Shown: in pieces, positions 1 to 9,648 of the stretch
How positions within the stretch are numbered: position 1 is the first letter of the stretch
How the letters are laid out: each line of letters begins with the position of its first letter
Assembly (NCBI RefSeq): GCF_902806685.2
Contig: NC_048553.1
Location: 2,208,099 to 2,272,098, forward strand
DNA: 64,000 nt
Reading direction: 5' to 3'
From: Maniola hyperantus
Lineage: Eukaryota > Arthropoda > Insecta > Lepidoptera > Nymphalidae
The notes under the pieces: model-generated
Seen by the model: the letters and a program-made list of their open reading frames with translations, nothing else
Told to the model about the DNA's origin: nothing
Databases searched by the model: none
Program-made: the position numbers and the translations under genes

Positions 1-131
1 CTGAAGATTAACGTTAAGCCTCTGATTGATGAGAGAGATAGAAGCACCGATGATAGGAAAAGCCGATAAAGCTTCACCCGAGCTGTTAAGCTTGTGGCTT
101 AGTAGTCTAGTGGCTTGACCACTTCAGCCTC

Positions 132-565
132 AAAAAAAAAACCGGCCAAGTGCAAGTCAGGCTCGCGCAACGAGGGTTCGGTACTACAGTCGTATTTTTT
201 CGACATTTTGCACGATAACTCAAAAACTATGATGCATAAAAATTAATAAAAATCGATTTTAGAATGCACAGGTGAAGACCTTTCATACGATTTTCCACTT
301 AATATAGTTATCTTACTTCGAAAATTGAAAATACTAATTATTATTAGTTCATGACCACAATTTTTTTTTGTGTAATGTAACCACAAATTCACGGTTTTCA
401 GATTTTTCCGAATGTCAGCTATAAGTCCTACCTTCCTACCAAATTTCTAGGTCAACGGGAAGTACCCTTTAGGTTTCTTGACAGACCGACAGACAGAGAC
501 ACATACAACAAAGTGATCCTATTAGGGTTCCGTTTTTCCTTTTGAGGTACGGAACCCTAAAAATA
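132..565 (+). repeat. GGTTCCGTA-class interspersed repeat, nearly full copy
   Basis: Starts after an A-run with a GGCCAAGTGC motif, carries GGTTCGGTACTACAG near the start and ends with GAGGTACGGAACCCTAAAAA, so the two ends hold inverted GGGTTCCGTA motifs. Related copies occur at about 22312, 27495, 43380, 53852, 55175 and 57225. It has no coding capacity. The transposon class is not known to me. Confidence 0.7.
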
Positions 566-650
566 GGTCATGAGTGGGGCATATGGCTATTACATACATT
601 GTTGTTACACCTCACAATCTTAGAGAGCTAGAAGAAATGTATATAAGAGA

Positions 651-887
651 CTAGCTGATGCCCGCGACTTCGTCCGCGTGGATTTAGGTTTTTGAAAATA
701 CCATGGGAACTCTTTGATTTTCCGGGATAAAAAGTAGCCTATGTCCTTCCCCGGGATGAAAGCTATCTCTGTACCAAATTTCGTCAAAATCGGTTGAACG
801 GATGGGCCCTGAAAGGCTAGCAGACCGACAGACAAACAGACAGACAGACAGACATACACACTTTCGCATTTATAATATTAGTATGGA
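651..887 (-). mobile_element. Non-autonomous Helitron, type H1, full length
   Basis: Read on the minus strand it begins TCCATACTAATATTATAAAT and ends GGGCATCAGCTAG, with the GC-rich CGCGGACGAAGTCGCGG hairpin-like segment just before the CTAG end. It sits between A and T, as expected for Helitrons. An internal CAGACAGA run is typical of this family here. No Rep/helicase ORF is present, so it is non-autonomous. Confidence 0.75.
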
Positions 888-1203
888 TAAGGTGCTCTAA
901 TGACCACTTTATTAGTCTAACTGTGTACTTGTTAAACTGTGTAATTGCATAGATTAAAAGCGTGGAAATTATGCACGATTTTTGCCAATTAAACTTGTCT
1001 CGAAAGGCTGGGAGCTTTTGGTGAGCTAGAATTCGAGAAACACGTATTGCATTCATTCGATTTTGCTTTGAATTCAAAGTTGGCAAATTAGATTTCGATT
1101 TTTGTTGGAACCGGGTGGATTTCACGCAATGGTTATTGAGTTTCATTAGTTACCTTCTATCTTACAGCTACATTTTAAAAGGAAAGCTGATTGGTTCAGC
1201 AGA
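888..1203. other. No gene or known repeat recognised
   Basis: AT-rich sequence between two Helitrons. Only short, non-conserved reading frames are seen, and none has a recognisable domain. Confidence 0.5.
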
Positions 1204-1428
1204 CTAGCTTATGCCCGCGACTTCGTCCGCGTGGACTACACAAATTTCGAACCCCTATTTTACCCCCCTAGGGGTTGAATTTCAAAAAACCCTTTCTTAG
1301 CGGATGTCTACGTCATAATAGCTATCTATATGCCAAACTTCAGCCCGATCCGTCCAGTAAGTAGTTTGAACTGTGCGTAGATAGATCAGTCAGTCAGTCA
1401 GTCACCTTTTCATTTTATACATTTGAGA
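1204..1428 (-). mobile_element. Non-autonomous Helitron, type H2
   Basis: The minus strand ends GGGCATAAGCTAG after the same GC-rich CGCGGACGAAGTCGCGG segment and starts with a degenerate TC end followed by a GACTGACTGACTGA run. The interior (CATGCCAAATTTCAG-like and CCCCTAGGGG motifs) matches copies at 23053, 24154, 40001 and 56582. Confidence 0.72.
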
Positions 1429-1432
1429 TAAA

Positions 1433-2477
1433 CGTCCAACTGTGGACGTCTATCTGTTAATGATAATGGCGATGATGACGATAATTAGATACAGTGTTAA
1501 CCTAGATTGTTGAAAGGCACTACCAATTAATATTAGGCACATAAATAGCCTTAAAGGTTAGTCACTTAAATAGCCGTTTCACCTGGATAATCTAATGAGG
1601 AAGCCTTATATTTATTTCGTACGCTAAATTACTTAGCGATACGGCTTTGCCGGTGGTGTCGTATAAGTTTCCATAACAAACTCTACTACATGTTATATAA
1701 TTTAAAAATTAAAAACGAACTAGTAAAAGTGTACCAGAAGTGAGTTTAAAAGTCAGACTTCAGAAAGGCAGGGCATTATAAACTATTTTTGGATTGTTTA
1801 TTTGAATGTCCTCTCTTGTTAAACTTGCGCGCAGACATTAATCATACGCGTAGAAGCTTACTGAGTAAATGCTTATAAAATGGCGCCATTCGGCCGTATT
1901 TACAAAAAAAAAGTATAGCCATCAGTTTTACTCGGGATCATTGTACAATTAACGATATCCAATACATCCTCGAATACATCCAAATCTGAAGATTTCATAG
2001 TTTTAAAAATACCAAAGTCGAAATCGACTGTTTCCATACATCTACAGGCAGCGACACAGCGGAAATATTGCGAACTAAAGATGATCGAGTGTTTGCGAGT
2101 ATAGCTTTCAACTTTACGATACCAATTACCACATAACTACGTCACCATCGAGAATGGTTTGCGTTTACCTACACCAATACCAATATCGAGTAATTTGGCA
2201 GTACGAGTCCTAAGTTTGACGTCCTAAAACTAGTAAATGACGTCATTTTCGCTTATGGATACGAGTCGATAGTCGAATTGTAACTCACCAAAAAATACTC
2301 GGTGAGAGAAGCGTGAAAGCTTATTGATAATTAAACAAAATGATGAAATTTAATAAGTGAAGTGCCTTAATTTGCCCACGGAGGCAAGGAGAATGTTTGG
2401 GAAGGTAGTCAAAGCTAACCGTCGTGATTGTGTAACTTAAATTTGGTTCAGCGGCGTAATTTGTGATGTGCGCAGTG
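1433..2477. other. Unassigned single-copy-like stretch
   Basis: No ORF with a recognisable product and no terminal repeats were seen. The sequence is AT-rich with scattered TGACGTC motifs near 2215-2250. Confidence 0.45.
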
Positions 2478-3205
2478 TATCGGTCAAAGAAACAGGTTCT
2501 CACATAGCCCAAACCCTCCAGCAAGTTGAAGTGACAGTGAACAATCCATGCATGTCGTACTGGGTTGAGCATCCGTCAAAGAAACAGGTTCTCACATAGC
2601 CCAAACCCCCCCGTAAGTTGAAGTGGCAGTGAACAATCCTTGCCTGTCGTACTGGGTTGAGCATCCGTCAAAGAAACAGGTTCTCACATAGTCGAAACCC
2701 CCCAGCAAGTTGAAGTGGCAGTGAACAATCCATGCCTGTCGTACTGGGTTGAGCATCCGTCAAAGAAACAGGTTCTCACATAGTCGAAACCCCCCAACAA
2801 GTTGAAGTGGCAGTGAACAATCCATGCCTGTCGTACTGGGTTGAGCATCCGTCAAAGAAACAGGTTCTCAAATAGTCGAAACCCCCCAACAAGTTGAAGT
2901 GGCAGTGAACAATCCATGCCTGTCGTACTGGGTTGAGCATCCGTCAAAGAAACAGGTTCTCACATAGTCGAAACCCCCCAGCAAGTTGAAGTGGCAGTGA
3001 ACAATCCATGCCTGTCGTACTTGGTTGAGCATCCGTCAAAGAAACAGGTTCTCACATAGTCGAAACCACCCAGCAAGTTGAAGTGGCAGTGAACAATCCA
3101 TGCCTGTCGTACTTGGTTGAGCATCCGTCAAAAAAACAGGTTCTCACATAGTCGAAACCACCCAGCAAGTTGAAGTGGCAGTGAACAATCCATGCCTGCG
3201 TTCCT
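2478..3205. repeat. 92-bp tandem repeat array, about eight copies
   Basis: The landmark CATCCGTCAAAGAAACAGG recurs at 2570, 2662, 2754, 2846, 2938, 3030 and 3122, an exact 92-base period, with a partial first copy from about 2478. Units differ by a few substitutions, for example the number of C in the CCCCCC tract and GGGTT versus TGGTT. The open frames across it are by-products of the repetition. Confidence 0.95.
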
Positions 3206-3325
3206 ACTGAGTTGAGATTTGGTACCACAGCATACCTACAAGTACCTAGTGGGGTACCGACCGATGGACCGTTCATATTATAGAGTAGGTACCTAACGTG
3301 AAGTGGCTGAATGAGGATGCCTCAA

Positions 3326-3586
3326 GACTGGATGTAGAAGACAGACATCCACAGGCTAAAATGATAGATAATGATAATAGTGCATCTCGGATGAATCATT
3401 TTGTGCAGCGATGACTGGATGTAGAAGACAGACATCCACAGGCTAAAATGATAGATAATGATAATAGTGCATCTCGGATGAATCATTTTGTGCAGCGATG
3501 ATTGGATGTAGAAGACAGACATCCACAGGCTAAAATGATAGATAATGATAATAGTGCATCTCGGATGAATCATTTTGTGCAGCGAT
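3326..3586. repeat. 87-bp tandem repeat, three copies
   Basis: GATGTAGAAGACAGACATCC recurs at 3331, 3418 and 3505, an exact 87-base period, and the copies are nearly identical. Because 87 is a multiple of three, one minus-strand frame stays open and would encode a 29-residue unit three times. No evidence of a real gene was seen. Confidence 0.93.
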
Positions 3587-3589
3587 AGC

Positions 3590-4013
3590 CATCCATACAT
3601 ATAGCTCGCAGAATGCATTTACTTGTAGCGTTGTAAGATCGATCACAAAGAGTATGTCACACCTTGATCATTGAGGCAAAGGTAAGATATGCACAATTTA
3701 TTACCTACCTATACCTAGGTACCTAATACCTACATAATATTATTCTAAGCCTTATGGGTAGGTACATCAAACGTGTGGCTCAAATTTCCTACTAAATAGG
3801 TGCCTACTTACATTAATTTATGATTCAATTATACATATAAGTTGGTACCTACATCTGATAAAATCAACCCATTTTTTCACCAGAATAGAAACCTAGGTAG
3901 GTACCTACCTACCAGGTATATTAAGAAACATACATACAATAACAGAAAATACCTACCTACTACCTACCATTACTTGCATCCATTCACAAACAAGAAAGTA
4001 GGTACTTAATTTA
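3590..4013. repeat. AT-rich stretch with scattered TACCTACC microsatellite-like motifs
   Basis: Repeated short TACCTAC/GTAGGTA words are spread over this interval, as often seen in lepidopteran intergenic DNA. No gene was recognised. Confidence 0.5.
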
Positions 4014-4103
4014 TCTATATATAAAAAAGGAAAAGCTGACTGACTGATCTATCTAATTGAAATTTGTGTAGTCCTCGCGGACAAAATCGCGGGCACAATC
4101 TAG
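4014..4103 (+). mobile_element. Internally deleted H2 Helitron (90 bp)
   Basis: Begins TCTATATATAAAAAAGGAAA with GACTGACTGA and ends at CTAG after a CGCGGAC...CGCGGGC segment. Both ends are present but most of the interior seen in other H2 copies is missing. Confidence 0.65.
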
Positions 4104-4610
4104 TATAGAAGGGTATAAGTTAGTAAAATTTTGTATGAAATGGACCTACCTACCAAATTTAGCTAGCTTATTATATTAAGTATTTTTCTAAAATAAATTA
4201 TTATTTTCAGGTTGCAGATCATCTATGGTACCTAACCTATACTTACCAGATTATGTTGCCTATCTTCCAGCTACCTAAGCTAGGGCCACTAGAACCTAAC
4301 TTAATTCAAGAGTCAAGACTGCAACTAACCTGGGGGTCATCAGACTTGTAGAATACCTATATAATTTGAACTGTTTATGATGTACCTACTTAAATACACC
4401 TTATGAATTTTACAGCTGATGTAAAATACTTATACGCATACCTACCTACTTATAGTATCTAATTTAAATTTAAACAAAAGAATTTAATTTGTTTTATTTC
4501 ATCCTAAAAAAAGTAAGTTTTCAGATGATACTAATAATAGTTAAAAAGTATCCTGGAATTTGCCTGCCTGGATATTTCCGGGAATCTATGATCAAAACTA
4601 AATTAAAATG
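4104..4610. other. No gene recognised
   Basis: AT-rich sequence with TACCTAC motifs. Only short frames, and no repeat ends were identified. Confidence 0.45.
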
Positions 4611-4617
4611 ACAGGTT

Positions 4618-4715
4618 TATGTGTATTGCTGTTCCTTTCATAAGCTCCCTGCACTGCAGAAAAGGATAGCAATACATTTAGACCTCGTCTAACAGAATTA
4701 GCCACACTGTCCCCA
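4618..4715. mobile_element. Fragment of MITE M1
   Basis: Contains AAAAGGATAGCAATACATTTAG and GAATTAGCCACACTGT, matching the interior and one end of the M1 copies at 17357 and 28207. The other terminal arm is missing. Confidence 0.5.
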
Positions 4716-4739
4716 ACTGTTTGTGCACCAAGTCTCATC

Positions 4740-5570
4740 AAAATCGGTTCAACACTTCAAAGATTAGCTCACAATTTTTTTAATTATGAGCTTATTGAGA
4801 ACGTAACAGGCAATTTTCAATTTTGTTTATTTGTATGAACATTTTGAAACGTGCAGCCTTGATGGGGGTAGCTGAGGTAAAAGGGAGGGGAGGGAAATCA
4901 TTCCCTTGGAAGGAGTGATTTTCCGCCGGGGATGTATACTTTTTTAAATGATTTTTAATTTTGATAAAATTGTCATTGACTTAAAACAGCCTCGGTAGGG
5001 GGCGGCGGGGTAAGTCAACCCCTTCACTCCTTCAGCCAGAGACTCACTCACGTTTTGTATGGATGAATCCAGAGACTCCGGAACGTCCCTATCTCCTCTT
5101 CTTTTCTCCATCAAGGCGGCAAGTCTCAAAAGCTAGCCCGTTGTATGTAGGTATGAATTAAAATGCCTATAAAAGAATCTTATGGCATGACTAGCTATAA
5201 AAACACTATGTTCATAATAGAAAAGCAGAGACAAAAAACATTTTATTTACTATTAAATTTTTATATTGTTATAAAACTGTAGTTTGTTGCGCAGTGTTAC
5301 TGCACTTAGATGACTTATGAGGATTCTGTAGAGTGTAGTCTTGATGCAGCAAAATCAACTTGCATTCTTCTAACAAAGTGGATTAGGCAGGTGGTGTGGT
5401 CATTCACAGGCTGTTAACATAACGTAACTAACTGGTCCACAGTTATCACTGAAAAAATAGAAATTATTGATCTTTAATTTTTTAAATTGCTAATTAGACA
5501 AGAACTATTCTTCTTATTTTACTATCTATCTTAATGAGGTCTAAGTTTTATTTATAATATTAATTAATAA
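4740..5570. other. No gene recognised; G-rich patch
   Basis: A Helitron-like phrase (TCATCAAAATCGGTTCAAC) lies at about 4736-4760, followed by a purine-rich GGGAGGGGAGGG patch near 4880-4900 and a GGGGGCGGCGGGG patch near 5000. No coding evidence. Confidence 0.4.
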
Positions 5571-5840
5571 GTAGATGATGCCCGTGACTTTATCCGCGCT
5601 GATTTAAAGGGTAAAAGTAGCCTATCTCCTTCTCCAGCATGTAACAAAGCTCCACACTAAATAATTTATGCTCGCAACTTCATTTATCTTGTGGGAATTG
5701 TTCGATTTTCAGAGCCTAGTTTATTTAAAAATAGGCTATATCCATCCCCAGGATGAAAGATCTTTGTACCTTTTGTCAAAATTGGTTGAACGGATGAGCT
5801 GTAAAAAGCCAGCAGATAGATAGACAGATAACCTTTATAC
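5571..5840 (-). mobile_element. Two degenerate H1 Helitron fragments
   Basis: Diverged versions of the H1 interior occur twice in succession (GATGCCCGTGACTT at 5577 and GCTCGCAACTTCATT at 5670), followed by GGTTGAACGGATGAGC and a CAGACA-type run. The ends are eroded. Confidence 0.55.
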
Positions 5841-5845
5841 ATACA

Positions 5846-6244
5846 CTAAAATACAGCTCAAACTCAAGGTCCCGAACTTAATTACATGTCTTAAACAAAG
5901 AAAACTGAATTGATTATTAAAGAGTTGCCTTTCTGTAATAGATTACCTAGATGTTTTATTGCAACTTTAACTTCAGTGTACCACAAGATTATGTCTAAAA
6001 TGTGTTGTCATTTATCAAGCGGTCAGTAGTCAAAACTGTTCTAACAAATATAATTATTAATGATGGCTCAGCCCTTTCTGAACTCATTTAATGCTAGGTA
6101 CCTAGTAGACAGTAATTATTTAAGTAGGTAGGTACATATGAAGTTATGTTATGATTTAACTATACTCTTCAAACCTGGCCACTTGTCTATGTGTCAGAAT
6201 TCAGATCAAGAGATTTGTATTACCTAGTAATTAGTACATTATGT
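5846..6244. other. No gene recognised
   Basis: AT-rich sequence without recognisable repeat ends or conserved frames. Confidence 0.4.
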
Positions 6245-6690
6245 GAGCGTGATCCGAAGAGAGAGAGTAAACTTACTTAAGGTCGTCAGTCCAGCGGGTT
6301 GGAGGTCGTCCCACACTGCGCTTGCTGATACGCGGTCTCCACTTCAGAACACGTCTGCCCCATCGGTTCTGCGGCAGACGTGGCCTGCCCACTGCCAGTA
6401 CAGATTTCTAATTCGTTGGGCTATGTCAGTCACTCTGGTCATCCAACGGATTTCGTTGTTACGGATTTTGTCCCTCAGAGTTACCCAACATAGCCCGCTA
6501 AGCGACTTTGAACTTGTGGACAAGGCCAACTGTCAGTGTCCACGTTTCAGCACCATACGTCATCACAGGTAGGACACATTCATTAAAGACTTTCGTCTTT
6601 AGGCTTTGGGGTATCGACGAATTGAAGACTTGACGCAATTTTCCAAATGCTGCCCAGCCCAGCTTATTTTTCTGTCAGCTTCCTTGTCGA
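6245..6690 (-). pseudogene. LINE (RTE-type) reverse transcriptase C-terminal remnant
   Basis: The minus strand translates in pieces to a C-terminal part of a non-LTR retrotransposon polyprotein. Visible blocks are NECVLPVMTYGAETWTLT, then RDKIRNNEIRWMTRVTDIAQ, then WQWAGHVCRRTDG, then after a frameshift WRPRISKRSVGRPPTRWTDD. An internal stop and this frameshift make it non-functional. The order and wording of the blocks match the tail of RTE-type LINE proteins that are common in Lepidoptera. A related + strand copy lies at 38760. The catalytic RT core is absent here. Confidence 0.8.
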
Positions 6691-6694
6691 AGTT

Positions 6695-7490
6695 GTTTCT
6701 ACAAAGTTGTATTACGTACAATAATATATACCTAATAATCAGTAAAACTTCAGTTTTCTAGTTAAAACTAAAGCGATTGTTCCGTTTGTTTCAGTCTCAA
6801 CTCTCAGTTTCAGTTATGATAAAAGGTTATGTTGGTTTCGTTGGTTTGTTTTGATTTATTTTTTTACTGACAATGACAGAGTAACAGACTAGAAAGCGGT
6901 AACTTTTTTTTAATCTGATGAAAATTTGGCTCTGGACACAAGTTTCTTGAGGTTTTTAGTGATCTTAGACAAATTACCATAGACACACACACCATAGACT
7001 AAGTGGTGGACTGTCACTTGTTTGTCATTGTCACGCTGTCAATCTGTCATTGTCAATCTGTCAAAAACGTCAATAAACGAAATAATAAATGCCAAACTCA
7101 ACAAAATGGCAGCGTATATCTGTCCCCCTTTTTTTGCGAACGTGTAAGAGAGACAAATTGTGGCGAGAGTTGGACCATCACGTTTACTATTTCTTTTACT
7201 CGATGAGTCCAATACTGACTGTTATGGCCAACTCATACTGCCGGACAATACGTAAACATTGACCGTGAGGAGTAAACGAAACGATAAACGATAAATGCAT
7301 TGTTCAATCTTGTACTAACTGTACTGTTGAGGCATTTAGAAGCTATGGTGAAATAAAGAAACACACATACAATACAAACATGGACCCTGAAAATATTACA
7401 CTCTTTTTTTCCGTGTATTCTATATAATTTCAGTGTTTCAGTACATTTTGCTTTGTCGTTATAATATTGAATCACGCGGAGAGTGATTTT
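6695..7490. other. No gene recognised; TTGTCA-rich patch
   Basis: CTGTCATTGTCA-like words repeat at about 7012-7070. No conserved coding frame was identified. Confidence 0.4.
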
Positions 7491-7540
7491 AAGCTTATTT
7501 TGTGATTTAAGGACATATTTTGGGCGATTTTAGGGCGATT

Positions 7541-7662
7541 AATTTGATGTTTTTATTTGTGGATATTTCAACACAATTGCACGGGTTATGATCACGATGG
7601 GACTGTCGTGACCCTGACCCGTGCAATTGGGTTGAAATATCGACAAATAAAAACATCAAATT
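7541..7662. mobile_element. Foldback element M5 with 45-bp arms
   Basis: Left arm 7541-7585 (AATTTGATGTTTTTATTTGT...) and right arm 7617-7662 are inverted copies with few mismatches, separated by about 31 bases. Single-arm relatives occur at about 46530-46600 and 59060-59220. It is non-coding. Confidence 0.8.
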
Positions 7663-7825
7663 TCAATCGGTAAAAGCTGGTTAGTGCATAACATTCATTA
7701 CTCGACAGAGATACGAACTGATAAACAAAACCAATATCGATGCATCAAATGCTTTCAACTGTAAATGTGATGCCATTGCATTGTAACGAATTTTCAATTT
7801 CCGTGAATACGAGTATGAATCACTA

Positions 7826-8044
7826 TCCATACCTAAAGTGTGTTTGTTTGTTGGTTTATTGGTTTGGCCTTAAATCACGCCGCAGCGTAGCAACGTATCG
7901 ACCCACTGATTTTTACTTGGAAATATTAGTTGAAGACCTGGAGAGTGACATACATAGGCTACTTTTTATCACGGAAAAGCAAAGAGTTCCCATGGGATTA
8001 TTATAAATCTAATCCCCACGGATGAAGTCGCAGGCATCTGCTAG
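7826..8044 (+). mobile_element. Non-autonomous Helitron, type H3
   Basis: Starts TCCATACCTAAAGTGTG, carries a GTTTGTTTGTTGGTTT run and an ATCACGCCGCAGCG motif, and ends GGCATCTGCTAG. Closely related to the copy at 26821-27045. Confidence 0.7.
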
Positions 8045-9640
8045 TAAGCTCATATTATTATTTACTATCGACCACCCGCGACTTCACTCTTATATTTTGA
8101 AAAATGCGTCCTTATCCCATTCTACATTAAAGTCAATGTCAAAAGTCAAATTATTATTTATTCAGAATAGGTAACATGTTACGCTTACTGATGGTCAAAA
8201 TTGTTAAATTGTAACATGATGTAATAAGTGGTGATAATTGATTACGTACTTAAAACTGTAGCTACGAGGGTTCCAAACGCACCCAAGTCTGAGAAGAATT
8301 ACAACCTCTATGCAAAATTTCAGTTTTCTAGGTCCAAGGGTTTGGCGAAGAATCTAGGGGTGGGCGTTGATGAGTCAGTGAATAAGTAAGAACTTTTCTC
8401 GATACTGTCTGTCTAGGTATTTTTACTGCTACCTTGTTGAGCGCCTAGATTTAGCCTAGGCAATCAAGGAGATTCTTCTTCTGTCCTACAAGAGCTCTTC
8501 ACCGCTTTGGCACCCCTGGATTAGGTTAATAATTAATTATTAGGATATTAGTGCTAGGTCTTATATTAATGTTCGATATATGATGTCGTCGAGAGCTCGT
8601 TTTACCTGACGCCAATGTTATCATCGCACTTTCTGTTTGTACCTTGTAGACCACAAACCCAGTATATTGTCTATGATCTATTTTATGCTAATGTTGTTGT
8701 GTTCACAACACTTTCCGTCTGTCCAGGACCTTACCGCTATCAATAACCACGTTAGTTATCACGTAACAAATAGCCGAGGATTGCGAGCACGGTTCCAGCC
8801 ACGGGAGGATTACGATCACACGTTGGCGATAGAGTTGGCATCCCACCAATATTAGGTATCAAAGTTTGGCCCGGTTATCTCTTCATAGTGTAAGGGTGGT
8901 AAATTGGGCGGAATGGAAATATACCCGGATACGGAATAATCTACCACCTTACAAAGATTAGAGGAAAAAAAATAATTTACTTTACTTGATCTATCTACCT
9001 AGTAAAGAATAGAAGCTAGCCGTCGACTCCCTTGTAATGTATATGAGGTGTTATAAATGAAATTTGCTAGATGTTAGGCAAAATTGTTTTTAATGTAACT
9101 TTTACCGGGGTCGCTTAATACATAATGATGGCTAATAATGCTTAGTTATTCTAGCTTAATGCCAAGACTTAATTTAGATACATTAGAATGCCTTAGGTAG
9201 ATAGTACATAAAATCTATGTTTTAAATTTAAGATGCCATTGGCATGGAATAGACAATGACACAGTAAAATTCATAAAATTGTTTCAAAATAAAAGCTCAG
9301 TAGTAAAGACAGGGTTCTTACTGTACACATACACTAAGAAGGTTCACTAAACTGTTCCAGGATACAAACATTTGCTTACTTGTAGGTGCGAAGACTGCAA
9401 TGTAGCTGGACGGCATCGGCCAAGATCCAAAACTCAATTTATTTGATTCTTCACAACCGAAATGTTTCATTACAAAGATTTTCACCAAGTCTTATCCATA
9501 GAAATTAAGTTGCCAACGTGAATGTGCAAAACCGTAAAACGTAAATTGCAAAACGCAAAAGAAACGAAAAGAAATAAATACGGAAAACGAAAACGAAAAC
9601 CCTATTGAACTCCTGGCCACCAATGGTTTTCAGGAATCCA
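8045..9640. other. No gene recognised
   Basis: About 1.6 kb with no conserved frame. A short inverted pair, GTAAGGGTGGTA near 8890 and TACCACCTTAC near 8942, suggests a small decayed inverted-repeat element. A frame at 8637-8855 has no recognisable domain and is not called a gene. Confidence 0.4.
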
Positions 9641-9648
9641 CCCACAAC
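9641..9648. repeat. 8-bp target site duplication, left copy
   Basis: CCCACAAC, identical to 12110-12117 on the far side of the hAT element. Eight bases is the duplication length of hAT transposons. Confidence 0.95.

Noticed and set aside
651..887. Autonomous Helitron with Rep/helicase
   Set aside because: All Helitron copies are about 90-310 bases (one relic is longer) and non-coding.
817..1146. 109-codon minus-strand frame
   Set aside because: Runs into the Helitron CAGACA repeat and shows no domain.
2478..3205. CRISPR-like array
   Set aside because: The 92-bp units are repeated whole, without unique spacers, and the host is a eukaryote.
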